Origin: Collybiopsis luxurians FD-317 M1
Lineage: Eukaryota > Basidiomycota > Agaricomycetes > Agaricales > Omphalotaceae
DNA length: 64,000 nucleotides
Reading direction: 5' to 3'
NCBI GenBank assembly: GCA_000827265.1
Contig: KN834749.1
Coordinates: forward strand, 1,353,500-1,417,499
Shown here: piece after piece, positions 43,314 through 54,704 of the stretch
Position numbering within the stretch: the stretch's first letter is position 1
Layout of the letters: the number at the start of each line of letters is the position of its first letter
The notes under the pieces: generated by a model
Told to the model about the DNA's origin: nothing
What the model saw: only the letters and a program-made list of their open reading frames with translations
The model's database searches: none
Position numbers and translations under genes: made by a program

Positions 43314-46041
43314 ATGGTGACGAAAACACGATATGCCCTGAATCCTTCGTTTTCTCATATGGTTGGCATTGCTGCCATTCTGCTCGCGTTATGTCTTGGG
43401 ATTGGAAGACGAGTAGTGTTTGGTTTGTATAGCTGGATGTAAATGTGCAACACAACGGTCTTAACGCATCACCTCTAGACTGGCTCGACCCGTTTCAGTG
43501 TAAATCGTTGATTAATCAAGGAAGCTGGTTGGACTCGAACAAGAAGATATGGCAGCCCGAAGGTACGTGTTTTTCCACTTTTGACGTAGTCATCAATTCT
43601 TGACTGGCCTCTAGGGTGCATGCTTCACCAGTATAAGCCAGAAACAGCTGAAACTTGCCTCGCAGGTCGACAGAGTGTATTCATAGGGGACTCGGTGACG
43701 CGAAGACTATTCTTTCAATTTGCTCATCTGCTCGACCCTTCTCTTCCCACCGCCCCCAAGGACGACGGCTCGAAGCACCGAAACCACACTTTACACACCA
43801 CCTTCGGTAGTCCAATATTGTTTTATTGGGATCCTTTTCTGAACTCGACCCATACCTTTAACACTGTTTCAAAAGGAATTGATGCGCAGAATCATTCCCA
43901 CTCCGAGCAGCCAGCAATACTAACACTCGGCGGAGGCCTCTGGAACTTGCGCTACAACCAAGACTCCGGAGGACTGCCAGCTTGGGAAGCGAACATTGAA
44001 GGTCTTATTCATTCTCTCCCCACCCAAGGACCCGCCGACACTCTCGTGTTCCTTCCTGTAGAAGAAATAATACCCTCAAAACTATCACAGGAAAGGGCAA
44101 AGACCATGCATTCCTCAGATATAGATGCCATGAACTCGGATTTATACCACAGAATTTATCCATCAGCTCATCATTCGTCAAACCTTTCCATTGCGCTTCC
44201 ACTCGTTTTTAACAAGATGCTCGACCTCTCTCAGACGCAAGATGGTATTCATTTCGATGATTCCGTGGTCAGCAATCAAGCAAATATCTTGCTCAACTTT
44301 CACTGCAACGATAAATTGCCCAAACATTTTCCCATGGACGCGACGTGTTGTCGAAGTTACCCCTCTCCTGGAGTGCTTCAGTCACTGATCATTCTTTTCC
44401 TCGTCGGGCTTGGTGGCTATCAACTTTGGATTTCACGTCCAAAAGGTATGACATGTTTCCACGTATCGTATATGTTGATTATCTGAAGTGCTCGAAGATC
44501 ATTCATTCAGTGATTGGATTTCAGCAATGGAATCATCGCCTCTTTTCGTTTTAGGAGTGGCGATTTTCCTTATCTTTTTGGCTGATCGCACCGGCTTTTG
44601 GTTAAAGGAACAGAAACTGTTTTCTTCTTGGACGTTTGTATTCTTATCTTCGACAAGTTTGGCCGTTGGTCTAGCTACTGTAAAGCATTCCGACAAAGAT
44701 CTAGGCTTCTTGAACCGCGAACAGACAGATGAATGGAAAGGTTGGATGCAAGGTATAGTAAAAGATCTCGCAATCGATTTCGAGGCTAAATCCTTCATGA
44801 CCAGTTGCTATATTGATCTATCATTATTTCGGAGCCTCTAAGATCTCTGGCATCTACAACCCCATACGTGTTCTCGTTGCCGCCTATCTCTTTATGTCTG
44901 GATATGGACATACTACGTTCTACCTTAGAAAGGCGGATTTTGGGTTCTTGCGTGTCGCTCAGGTAAACTGTCAGATGGAACTGTGACACTTTCTTTTGAT
45001 TCACTAGCTGCTTTCCAGGTCCTTGTGCGACTAAATTTATTGACCGTGATACTCGCATACACGATGAATACCGACTACCTTTCCTACTACTTCGCCCCGT
45101 TGGCATCACTGTGGTTTATAATCATCTATCTAACCTTAGCCACCGGCTCCCGCTTCAATGGCCGTTCGTCTATTGTCGTTGGCAAGATCTTGCTCTCTGC
45201 GACACTTGTCACGCTTTTCTTCAATAAACCGTGGCTCCTGGAAGGTCTCTTCGGGATTCTAACTCACGTTTTTGGAATACGCTGGTCCGCCGCGGAATGG
45301 ACATTCCGGGTTAAGCTTGACATGTGGATTGTATACGTTGGTATGCTTGCGGCTCTCGCTGTCATCAAGGTACAAGAGCTGCACTTGACGGACTCTGCGC
45401 AGTGGCCTTTAATTGTACGGGTCATGAGCGTAGGGTCCAGTGTGGTTATGCTGTGGTTCTTTACTTTTGAACTTAACCAAGAGTCGAAATTCACCTATAA
45501 TTTCTGGCACCCATATATTTCCTTCATTCCTGTGTTGGCATTTGTTGTGCTCAGAAATGCCAATCCTGCGTGGCGCTCAGCTAACTCGCAATTTTTCGCG
45601 TTCATTGGGCGTTGCTCGCTGGAAACATTTATCATCCAGTATCACCTATGGCTCGCGGCAGACACCAAAGGCGTTCTGCTAGTGCTCCCTGGAACGAAGT
45701 GGCGACCAATCAACTTTGTTATCACCTCAACGATGTTCGTTTACATATCGAACCAAGTCGCGCATGCTACGGGAGCACTGGTGATGACAATATGTGGTCA
45801 GAAACCGAAATCGACGGCACTGCCATCGACAACGACGTCGACAACCGGGGCACCATCTGCAAACCAAGAATCACCGACTCCTCCGCGGTGGGTGGACCGA
45901 CTAGCGAATGGGGCATCCTCTCCTCGTCAATCCTCGTTCCCAAAGATGTGGCGAAAGCCAGCGGATACCAACTACGCGACAAGGTTAGGTGCAATTGGTG
46001 TAATGCTATGGACATTGAATTTGTTGTGGCCAAAAGTATAG
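43314..46041 (+). CDS. Cas1-type O-acetyltransferase (PC-esterase plus multi-pass membrane domain)
   Basis: Predicted Golgi enzyme that O-acetylates glycans; the cryptococcal homologue Cas1 is needed for capsule glucuronoxylomannan acetylation. The N-terminus has one membrane anchor ([15 protein letters not shown]). A lumenal esterase-like domain follows with [17 protein letters not shown] (GDS nucleophile) and DGIHF (the D and H expected near the end), and [15 protein letters not shown]. The membrane half then shows about ten hydrophobic helices ([100 protein letters not shown]). It ends [11 protein letters not shown]. First introns join FGRR-side to [10 protein letters not shown], and EG to CMLHQY. 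The family is secure; the substrate is unknown. Confidence 0.9.
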
Positions 46042-46575
46042 TTGTAGATACTAATATCATATTACATATAATGTTGAAAGTCAGGAAGCTCGAGTCTAAA
46101 AGAGGATAATGAGTATCGTGACGAAAGAAGGGAGTAAGAGGTGTCAGTATTAGCATGGAAAATCTTCAAGCCCCGTCCTTGAGACGAGATCTGTGCTTGA
46201 CTTCTAGATATATTACATCATGTTGAAAGTAAGACGATGGATATGCTTACATTTAAGGGCTTGCAGCTGAGGCGTCGATGACCTGGAGAAAAATTTCGGT
46301 CAGTATACGAGTTTGCAAGAGGGAATCAAAGAAGAAAAAGATCTCAGAAATTTGGGTATATAAATAAGAGTTCATTGCCGTAGCTTCAAAGTAGCGATTC
46401 ATTGTGTCTCGTCACTGAAAACAAAAGAAAAAGATAAATACTGACCTGGGAAGTTGGGACAAGGAAGGGAAAAAGCTGGGCGCTTTTATGAGAATGGTTA
46501 AGGGCAGGCTTGACAGGTCGGGGATGTTGCCGCATTGCAATTATCGTTGTTGTCTTGCTTCACCCATTGTCAGCG
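46042..46575. other. Intergenic region, no confident gene
   Basis: 534 nt between two plus-strand genes. On the minus strand, about 46400-46253 gives a 49-codon frame starting MNRYFEATAMNSYLYTQ, but I found no family or convincing splice partner, so it is not called. Confidence 0.45.
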
Positions 46576-47731
46576 ATGGCCAATGTCCTTTCATCCTCGA
46601 TAGGTTTCCACCCTCGTTCTTCTAAAGATGCTCCTGGCTTTGGTTTCGGACTCTCTTCTTCCATGGCTTCAGCCACCTCTCCTTTTCAATCTGCCCAGTC
46701 TTCAGCTTATAATCAGCTCGCCTCTTCATCCTTTTTCAACAACAGTAGCAGCTCTCATAGAGTCCAAAAACGAAGGCTCGAGCCAGAAGAGGCTGAAAAC
46801 TATCCCCAGGATGAAGTTATGGACAGAAGTCCCACTCCAGAGCGTCCAAAGCGGGCAGCTCCAAAGAGGCTTCGTACAGCGGCTTCTTCAGATTCAGCGA
46901 CTAAAGACGACAGTGCGTCGAGAGAGTCCAAGCCAAGAGGGACTGAGGATAAAGACGTCGATATTGGCTTATTATTGGGTATGTTGCCATTTGTGAACGT
47001 GGAAATCGCTGAACCAGATCATTGCAGCTACTCTTCCGCCTCAATCATTACTGCCTATCTTGACTTCTTTAATCAGGTCGCAGCCCTCTCTGAAGTCGGC
47101 CATTCTTCCTCTCATTCCCCGTCCTACAGTCGAGACAGCGACGCAGGCGTTGGCAGATTCTTCTAAGAAGCTTCGGGAAGCTTATCCTTACTCTAACAAT
47201 TCTCCCTTCTCTTCCCCTTCCTTTGCTTTCGGATTTGGTGCTGCCCCAGGCTCATCCAGTGGCGGCGGCATGCGTGACTCTTACATTCAATCTCGCTTAC
47301 GACCTCATATCAGCGAATTTGCGTCCACCTGCATGTCATATCTCCCCTACTTTTCTTACACCTCTACATCTTCCCAGTCTGCATTATCCTCGCAAACCAA
47401 AGCTCATCCTACAGAGGTATTCTTCTTCCTGTCCAACTTGACTGCCCACGTAATGTCGCAGCCTCAACTTGCTCAGAGTGGTCTCGAGCCTCTTTTATTA
47501 CCAAGATTATCAGAAGAGTGGGATGCGTGGGTAGCTCGGGTCAATACCGTTGTAAACCAGGAAGGCGGCATGTTTGGAAGTGACACAGTCCACGGCTGGT
47601 TACAGCGACTGGACGAGTTTGCTACGAAAGATTCGCAATTTGGTCATGTCATGCGAGGAGTCAGAGACCAGTGGGTTGGGCAAGTGGGATGGTTAGTGGG
47701 ACGAACAACTCAGCAGCCCATGGAGCCTTAG
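46576..47731 (+). CDS. STS1: Tethering factor for nuclear proteasome, Cut8/Sts1 family
   Basis: Cut8/Sts1 anchors 26S proteasomes at or in the nucleus; yeast Sts1 works through importin alpha (Srp1). The start at 46576 gives MANVLSSSIGFHPRSS, with Ser-rich, NLS-bearing N-terminus (RPKRAAPKRLR). The conserved six-helix region starts DIGLLL, crosses an intron to ATLPPQSLLPILTSLIRS and continues PSLKSAILPLIPRPTVETAT and then QALADSSKKLREAYPY. Later, SYIQSRLRPHISEFASTCMS, FFFLSNLTAHVMSQP, LLLPRLSEEWDAWVARVNTV and FATKDSQFGHVMRGVRDQWV complete the domain. An upstream in-frame ATG at 46510 would add a hydrophobic segment and is not preferred. Confidence 0.9.
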
Positions 47732-48042
47732 GGATCGATTTCTCCTTAAACAAAGAGGAACCACGCAAAGATGGACATTGCTAGCCTTAACCTTATGACG
47801 GGTGCTGTACTCTCTTCCGAGATTACGACCTTTATGAAGCATCGCGATTGTTGACCATTTTCAAGTACTTTTTTTAATACACAAATTTCTTATCATTAAA
47901 GAAGCTGTTAGAAATTGTACTCCAGAAGATTTCTCGCCGAATGCGTTCGGCTTTGTGCACGTGTGTGAGAGTGACGCGAACTGTCCTTGGACTTGTATTA
48001 TTTTTTTTTTCTTACCTTGCTAGTAGCGCGTGCAGTTCATGC

Positions 48043-49687
48043 ATGCTCAGCAAGGGATGGCCTCGGTTCTCTTCCACTGTCAGCAGCAGGAATACCCTTC
48101 AGACTCCTTCTTTTCTTTCCATTCTTCAAAATGCTGCTGGTCGAGCCTGGATCCATCGCGCATATTTCAATCTGTACCGCTATTCCACGGCAGTTCTCAA
48201 TAACTCGTCGGGCGATTCTGCATCTACAGACCAACTTTTAGCTGGTCCAAGGCAAGCCTTTAATCAAAGAATTCCAGTTTTAACGCGTATTCACGAACAG
48301 TCCTTACAGCCCCAGTCCGGGCAACTCTCGGGATATGCCTAGCCGACCTCCTCGCATTCACCATCTTCGTTTCGACTGCATCACAGAGGACGATGTCAAA
48401 TTTTCAGACCCAGGACGCTGTGCGGAGCCGGTTTGCTGTGACGATGACGAATTGGGAACACCACTTGCTCGGTATCCTTTCAGACCGCCAGCACCAAAAT
48501 TGGTGCAACCGCGTTCCCTTCCCCCAGCTACGAGCCGAAATATTCTTTACCGCAATCTGGTTCATCTTTCCTGTTGCGTTCCGCCCATTACACTTCCGCA
48601 ACTCATGGACTATCATGATAGGTATCCTGAAACGCAGTCTACGCGTTCCTACAACTTGCTCATTAGTACGGCTATACGGACTGCTTCTTTCGGTAGTGCC
48701 CAGTGGCTCCTTGAGAGCATGACGGCGGCTGATATCAAGCGTAATCTAGAGACCTATAAACTACTCATCCGTTGGCAGATACGCACTGGCGCGTGGGACG
48801 CTGCCTGGCAGACCTTGACTGGGCCTCCGGTTCTTTGTAACCTTCCAAGTGAAAACGGCGGAAATGACGGGCCCAGCTGGCCAGACTTTTTATGGCTGGA
48901 GTTTTTCGGGAGCCTGAAACGGAGCGGTGTTCGTCGGAATGGCGACGCATCGAAGAAATGTGATGATTCACTCGTCGTCTACGCGCAAAGATATCTTCAA
49001 CTCATGGAGAATCGACCTTCCTTTTCCTTGACGCATGCCAGGCCCAGAGTTATTCACTCGATCGCCCGCGCCCTGCTTCAGTTACAGCAAAAAATCCAAG
49101 CTCTTCGGCTAGTACGAACTTATTTTAGCCACCTCCCTACTCACCTTACTCCGGAACTCACTTTACACTGCCTGGATATCATTCATATCCTCATCGTATT
49201 TGGATCTTCCGCTCGAGGTCGTAAAAAGTTTCATGAACATCGGAGAATCCTCGACTCCTTGTTGGTGCTCCATCCCTCTTTCAGGCCGACGTCCACCACG
49301 CTATTCCTTTTACTTGGAAGTTTGCGTGGAGCTGTGCGTTGTGGCGCGTTAGCATCCAGATATCTGGCCTCATTCAAGCATAGATGGGGAATGGACATCG
49401 AAGACCGCAGAGTTCGGTTGCGTGTCGCGTCTTTGGCTTTGAAACAAGGGCGCTTGGATATATCTGGAAACATGCTATTCAGTGTACGGATGAAGGAGGG
49501 CGTTTCTTCATTCAGTGGATCTGCTGGTCACGGCGAAGCACAGTGGTCTTCGCGGCGTCCTCGCTACAAAACAATATTTAGAGGTGAAGGAAAATTGCGG
49601 GCTCTGGAGATCCGCTTGGGGAAACGGCTGAGAAGAGCTAAGCGCAGGAGAATGTATAAACTTTTGAATGCAATACAAACAACATAA
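48043..49687 (+). CDS. Mitochondrial PPR-like protein, two frames joined by intron or frameshift
   Basis: Predicted RNA-binding helical-repeat protein of mitochondria. Frame 1 (from 48043) starts MLSKGWPRFSSTVSSRNTLQ and is rich in Ser, Arg and Ala, as a presequence is; it stops at 48342. Frame 2 (open from 48284; internal ATG at 48335) holds the helical body: TRSYNLLISTAIRTASFGSA, LETYKLLIRWQIRTGAWDAA, VIHSIARALLQLQQKIQALR, and a very basic C-terminus (RLGKRLRRAKRRRMYKLL). The frames differ by one base. They could be joined by an intron (a GT at 48207 or 48174 with AG at 48300 or 48309 would keep frame) or by an indel near the CCCC at 48310-48313. Repeat spacing suggests PPR-type repeats, but I cannot identify the exact homologue. 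Confidence 0.6.
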
Positions 49688-49746
49688 CACCGGATGCCCT
49701 TTGTCGATCGAGTATTATTTCTTTTTTCCGACTTGCCAAACCCCTT

Positions 49747-50320
49747 TCAATTTTTTGAATCGCCGCTCAGTTCTAGGGGAAGTTTTAATTTTTTTTCTTT
49801 GATGCTGACTGGACCGTTCTCATCATCATAAATTCGTTCCGCCACGATAAAACATTTGCCAAATGCTTCATGGGCTCTGAATGTCACGGTCACCTGCTTG
49901 TACTCGTCGTTGGTATTCGGTGTCTCGTTTTTCGAGCTCGCATCTTCTGTCACACGTCAGTGATAATCTATCCAAATGGTCTCGGATCGTTGACCGACTG
50001 CTGGAAGGAGAAGCGCAAACGGTCCACACGATGATATCGCCAGGAGAAGACATACTCGCACGCTTGAAGGGTAATAAAGCGGCTTGAGCAAGCCCTTGGG
50101 CTATTCGATGACCAAAATTACCTGGAAGAAGCGCAACGGAGACAAGTTCGATGTCAAAACGATCTGCAATCGTGACACGTAAGCGAAAATTGGGGCCGCC
50201 GCTTTGGGCGCGCGGTGCACTAGCCGCTCGCGTATGTGGTTAAAGTTTGTTTTCTATGATCACTGGAAAAAATCGCAGGGGATGGATGATGCTGTATAGA
50301 TATTAGAACGCCATTGCATT
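49747..50320 (-). CDS. Small hypothetical protein
   Basis: I do not recognise it. A consistent frame can be built: start 50320 (MQWRSNIYTASSIPCDFF), a 47-nt intron with GTGATC donor and CTAG acceptor, then GPNFRLRVTIADRFDIELVS and VALLPGNFGHRIAQGLAQAA, FKRASMSSPGDIIVWTVCAS. A 52-nt intron with GTCGGT donor joins to KDASSKNETPNTNDEYKQVT and TFRAHEAFGKCFIVAERIYD, ending with a stop at 49747. The result is about 170 residues with alternating hydrophobic patterning and no membrane helix. Codon choice and two phase-consistent introns support a gene, but the first exon is speculative. The plus strand also has a short frame here (49881-50087) that is probably a shadow. Confidence 0.42.
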
Positions 50321-50791
50321 GAATTGGAGGGTTTTTACGAATGGGGATGAAAGAAATTTGACTGAAACGGGACTGACTCGGGAAAGAACTACTACTAGTC
50401 TTTTCCCGGTAGAATCGTGATCTAAGGCGAGTAGTGCTACCAGTCCTCGACAGTTTTTTGATCTACGCCTACGCAATCATGAATCCTGTTTGAGTAAGAA
50501 AGGCGCTCAATTGTCAGTGAAGCTCTTTTCGGTCTGTAGATCCAGCTTCTTTATGCGATTTCTACGGACGAGTAGCTCAAAATGTGTCTGTCTAAAGCCA
50601 CTTGCCTTATTTCCTTCTCCAACGCTTCCTTTCCTGTTTTTAAGGACTCGCGGTGTTGATCGATTCGCTCCCCCGCTGTCAAAATCCACCAAAAACAGTT
50701 TACTGGTCCGCGTCCAACTTCACACTACTTAAAGGTCAATGGATGAACCGTTTATTCCGCATCCCTCCAATTCGCCTTTTATCTCGCACCG
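50321..50791. other. Divergent intergenic region, no gene supported
   Basis: 471 nt between two divergent genes. Frames of 60-80 codons on either strand (about 50490-50732) show nothing recognisable. Confidence 0.5.
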
Positions 50792-51688
50792 ATGGCACCC
50801 AATAAGCAGATATATGCAATCTCTTGCATCAACGTCGGAGTTGGACCAGGGGGTACGACTTCCATGTTATGGTTCGGTGCCCTTGAGTTTCTCTTCAGAT
50901 ATTCCCCGCTTCTGAACTTTCCTCTCTTCAAGTCGAATTGCCATTGTGGACTTTCGAGGGAATGCTATTCTCGACACATACGTTGCCCCGACTATGAAAG
51001 TGAGTTGCGATGCAGAGGGAGGGCCACGCTTCTCTTACTCTATGTTCAGATTACAGATTATCGCACAGCTACAACAGGTATAGAACCCGCACACTTGAGT
51101 GAGTAGGTGGTCGCTTCGGCTACTTCGATTATTTGTCTAAATTTCTCGACTTTGAGAAAACGCCCAGCCCTTTGCTGCCGTTCAGCAGCACGTTGCCAGC
51201 ATCATCAAAGGCCATACTCTGGTTGGACATTGTATCTGGAACGATCTTTCTGGTAGAGCTAAATCCACCGTCTTGTGTCCCTCCGGCTAACGTCATCTTT
51301 CAAGTCTTGGGAATACCTCATCCAGCCGTGGACACGAGAGATGTGGCCCTGTATCAGGTACTTGTGCGATACCGTATTCCAATTCCTCGCTCATTGTAAG
51401 AATTTTAAAGCCCTTTCGAAACGCTCTAAGATCGCCAAATCACGTCGTTGGTCTCCAGACTTTGTCATGGCAACTTATGTGCCGTCGTTGTCAAGAAAGC
51501 GAACAGAACCCTGTAAGTCGGTTGTTTCACTCGTAAAACATTGGTTTGTCAACCTTCTTCAGCTCGAAAACGCTCGCGCAGCGCTGGACCTGTATAGATC
51601 GGATAGCAAAGATTGGGAGGACTCAATCAGGGGCGGTAGCTGGCCCTGTGCTCTACCTCCAAGCACTTTCTCTCGCTGCTACCTTTAG
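50792..51688 (+). CDS. REX4-like 3'-5' exonuclease domain, catalytic residues lost
   Basis: Related to REX4/REXO4 DEDDh exonucleases of rRNA processing, but probably inactive. The protein starts almost directly at the domain: IYAISCINVGVGPGGTTSML, then RIAIVDFRGNAILDTYVAPT, DYRTATTGIEPAHL, VQQHVASIIKGHTLVGHCIW with NDLS, VLGIPHPAVDTRDVALYQ, PFRNALRSPNHVVGLQTLSW and CQESEQNP joined to LENARAALDLYRSD. The family's ALDCEMVG (Exo I Asp and Glu) reads AISCINVG. The family's H-S-P-x-E-D-A-R (Exo III His and Asp) reads Q-N-P-L-E-N-A-R. Only the Exo II Asp (WND) remains. About seven introns are still spliceable and the frame is open, so it may be expressed. The usual N-terminal extension is absent. 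Confidence 0.75.
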
Positions 51689-51954
51689 ATTTTCCTTCCT
51701 TTACATCGACCACTCTTAACTCATCCGAAACATAAACTAATCTTATTCTAATGATAGTGTATTGTATCTTTACCTAAAATGCGAACAGGACTGCAGTATA
51801 CGTATACTAAAGTCTATATCTATATAATAATGGAGTACAGTAACAAAAAAGGCAAACTTTTTACCCTTTTCGATGGACTGCGTCATCGACATAACTTTTG
51901 TTCTAGAACCCCTTGCTCCAAATCCCAGGTTTATGATTTTCAAAGTAATTCTTT

Positions 51955-53619
51955 TCAATGCCGAGTCTGCAAACAAGCGCTTAGAAGCAACATACCGCAT
52001 ATAGTGCTGAAACGGACCTTTTCAGCACCAAGGACTCTCAAAGTTCCTTCGTAAACAAAGAAAGCTGAACTGTTGACAGGAAAAGCTCGCAGAAAACATG
52101 GACCGAGACCCCGGAAGAAGCCTCGCAATCCATGCTGAGAATGGATGGATTTTGCGGTGGCCCATAGGGAAGGACGACGTCCAAGGTCGGCAGAATTTCG
52201 TGGATAAAGCAAGGGGTATGGATAGGACATCATCCGACTAAGAATGTAATGAGAAGACGATTCGAAAAGTTGCTTGCGAAGTGTACTTTTTAATGTTGTC
52301 GGCCGGAATTGCCATGGTCCAGAAGGCGAATGCACCTTTGGGCATAGAGATTCTTAGTTTACATACCAACCAAGGGGTAACTGACTTGGACTAACCCAGA
52401 CCGCCGGAAAGAAAGTTGGCTGTACCAGTGCTCATCTGAGAAAGACATAAACTAGACGAAAAACTCGTGCAGCTAAAATTTTTAACCTCGAATGGAGTTC
52501 CGTGTAAATTTGAGAATAATCTCATGAGACTCTAGAATATATAGGAGAGTGTCATTCAAGTCGAAGCGGAGCAACGAAAAACTCTGTCACCTCAAAGGAG
52601 AGAAACATGAAGAAAAAATTACTTCGAAACAAAACACTCCCTGTAAAGCCGGAATAGAGCCCCAATGGGCCTTTTTTCAAGTGTGGTCAGTATACAAACC
52701 GGTTTTGCTTAGGGGAGATCACAAAAAACCTTGGACGCGCCAAATTTGACGGATACAATCTATGGGCCCTTTGAATTGGCGGTCGGAAACTGATCTCTGT
52801 GATTGAAGCTGTAATTTCACTGAGAGAATCTAATGAGTAAATAAGTCGATAAATATGCAGAAGACTACCCTTTATATGTTCGATCGGCGTTGCAATGACA
52901 GTACTGGTCGATTCAGGCCTCTTCAGTATACAACAACAGGGTAGAGCAAATACCTCGTTATCCCCGCAGCAAGCCCGGCAAGACCATGTCCGAATATTGT
53001 GAGCCGAGGTATACCAGATCCTGGAGTAAGCTCAGTCATGCCGGTTCGGATGAGAAATAGTCGATAGTTGTGTAAGGATCCCATGAGAAGAGAATCAATC
53101 GCTGCCCAACCCACAGCTGGAGGAGTCGCTCCTTTGTATAAGGCAAGGGGTCCCTTGGGTGACAGTTCAAAAGCAAATTTGTTTGACCATAACAACGCAC
53201 TTACTTCTTTTCGAATAATGGTGAAGAACGCGTCGAAAGCTCCACGATAAGTTCCAGGGGAACACTGAAGGCGAGTTTTGATCGTGTCAAAACTAACGTA
53301 TTTATTTTCAGGAAGAATTTATAAATCTACTAGACGTGTGAGTACAAGTTCTGGTCGATGTACATGGCGCTTAAGAGCACGTACATGTAACTCGTGGGCT
53401 AACCCATGTCCAACTGTAACCTGCAAGGACCAATTAGTGGGTACGTGAACTCGAGTGGGAGCTCCAGAAGATTTTTTACTTTGGTCAAACCTGAGAGCTG
53501 AGCTTCAGTTCGAGAACTAACATTTACCTAAAAATCCATACCACTTCCCATTCCAGCGAGCGCGCCAACTAGCCGAATGCGATTGCTGTCTTTTGCGTCT
53601 GCTTTACTGCTAACAGCCA
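51955..53619 (-). pseudogene. Mitochondrial carrier (SLC25 family), probably degenerate in repeat 1
   Basis: Inner-membrane transporter family; substrate unknown. Start at 53619: MAVSSKADAKDSNRIRLVGA and then LAGMGSGMDF followed directly by TAG (the frame would continue if the T5 run had one more T). The rest is well kept: VTVGHGFDTIKTRLQC (the signature Pro before F-D is Gly), GTYRGAFDAFFTIIRKE, GPLALYKGATPPAVGWAAID, GHGLAGLAAGIT, STVIATPIEHIKVKLQLQSQ, RSVSDRQFKGPIDCIRQIWR, GLYSGFTGSVLFRSNFFFMF, ANFLSGGLGAFAFWTMAIPA with DNIKNRMMSYP, and GLRGFFRGLGPCFLRAFPVN. About eight residues of the first helix cannot be found in any frame. Intact repeats 2 and 3 mean that decay, if real, is recent; an unrecognised exon is the alternative. 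Confidence 0.65.
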
Positions 53620-53694
53620 TGATGACGGTAAAGGCGGGAGAAGCTGCCCCAACTCGGTCCGCTGCACAGCCGCTTGCATATCCTGCCCTTACCC

Positions 53695-54704
53695 ATGGCA
53701 GACGTGGACACCGAGAACGAGAATCAAAAGCAATGCCGAATTTGTCTGGACGGTGTCGAAGCTGAAGCGGAGCTTGGACGACTCATACGCCCGTGCCTGT
53801 GCAAAGGAAGTATCAGTGTGCGTTGTTCTCTATTTCTGCAGCAATAATGAGCCTTCTGATCCACAGCCTACAGTACGTTCATGTCCGTTGTCTTCAGAGA
53901 TGGCGGACTAGTTCTCAGAATCGTTCTGCGTTCTATAAGTGTGGTCAATGTAACTATAGCTATAGGTATGCCAGGACACGCGTTGTTAATATTGCTTCAA
54001 ACCCTGGTGCGTTGCTCTTCCAGCCTTCAATTCCATGCTCAAGTGTTGCACAGTAATCGTAGGGTGTATATCAGCCTTTCTTTTCACTTTGCTTTCTATT
54101 CTGTCGTCATATATCACCACGTATTTATTGGCATATTTCCAAGGGCCTTCCAGCTCCGGCTTCTATATCTCTTCCTCATCTTATTGGTTTTATGATCCCA
54201 CCGAGGTGCTGCATGATCTTGTCAGAGCGTCCCTGCGCATTCTTCAGGACGAAGAAAGTATTTTCCATACGGAATCTCTACTCACTCCCCCGGACACTGT
54301 GCAAGCAGCTCCTAGCGTCCTGACCAGACTCATTCAACGTTTCTTAGTTGGATTACCTCTCATTGGTTAGCTTGCTATGCTTGCGTCTCACTTTTCTGTC
54401 TTACAACAGCCTAGGTGCCTCCTCCCTCATCCATATGATGGTTTCACTTCCTCTGATTGGGCCAGTGCATTGGCTCGCAAGATTTCGAGGGAGGAGACGC
54501 AACAATGATCGAGATATCTCAGCTCTCATCATTGCTCTGTTGATCGTAGTTGGGGTGGCCAGGTTCTTCAGTCATTTTCAACCCGGATTTTGTACTGAAC
54601 TTCTGATTTGTTCTAGAGCACTGTATGCGGTGTATCAAATTACACAGTCCATAACCAAGAGGATGCTACTTCGGGCGGAAGATGCAATATTGGAAGTTAA
54701 CTAA
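53695..54704 (+). CDS. RING-CH (MARCH-type) membrane ubiquitin ligase
   Basis: Predicted E3 ubiquitin ligase of internal membranes. The start at 53695 gives MADVDTENENQKQCRICLDG. The C4HC3 RING-variant follows: CRIC, PCLCKGSIS, an intron, then YVHVRCLQRWRTSSQNRSAF and KCGQCNYSYRYARTRVVNIA. Several membrane helices come next (IVGCISAFLFTLLSILSSYI, LVGLPLIGAASLIHMMVSLP, ISALIIALLIVVGVA), with an acidic lumen or cytosol loop between (DLVRASLRILQDEESIF). It ends AEDAILEVN. All Cys and His ligands are present. It starts 75 bp from the divergent carrier gene. Confidence 0.88.

Noticed and set aside
46510..46575. Upstream in-frame start for STS1 adding a hydrophobic signal-like segment
   Set aside because: Sts1/Cut8 is nuclear and family members start with a short Ser-rich NLS region, so the ATG at 46576 is preferred.
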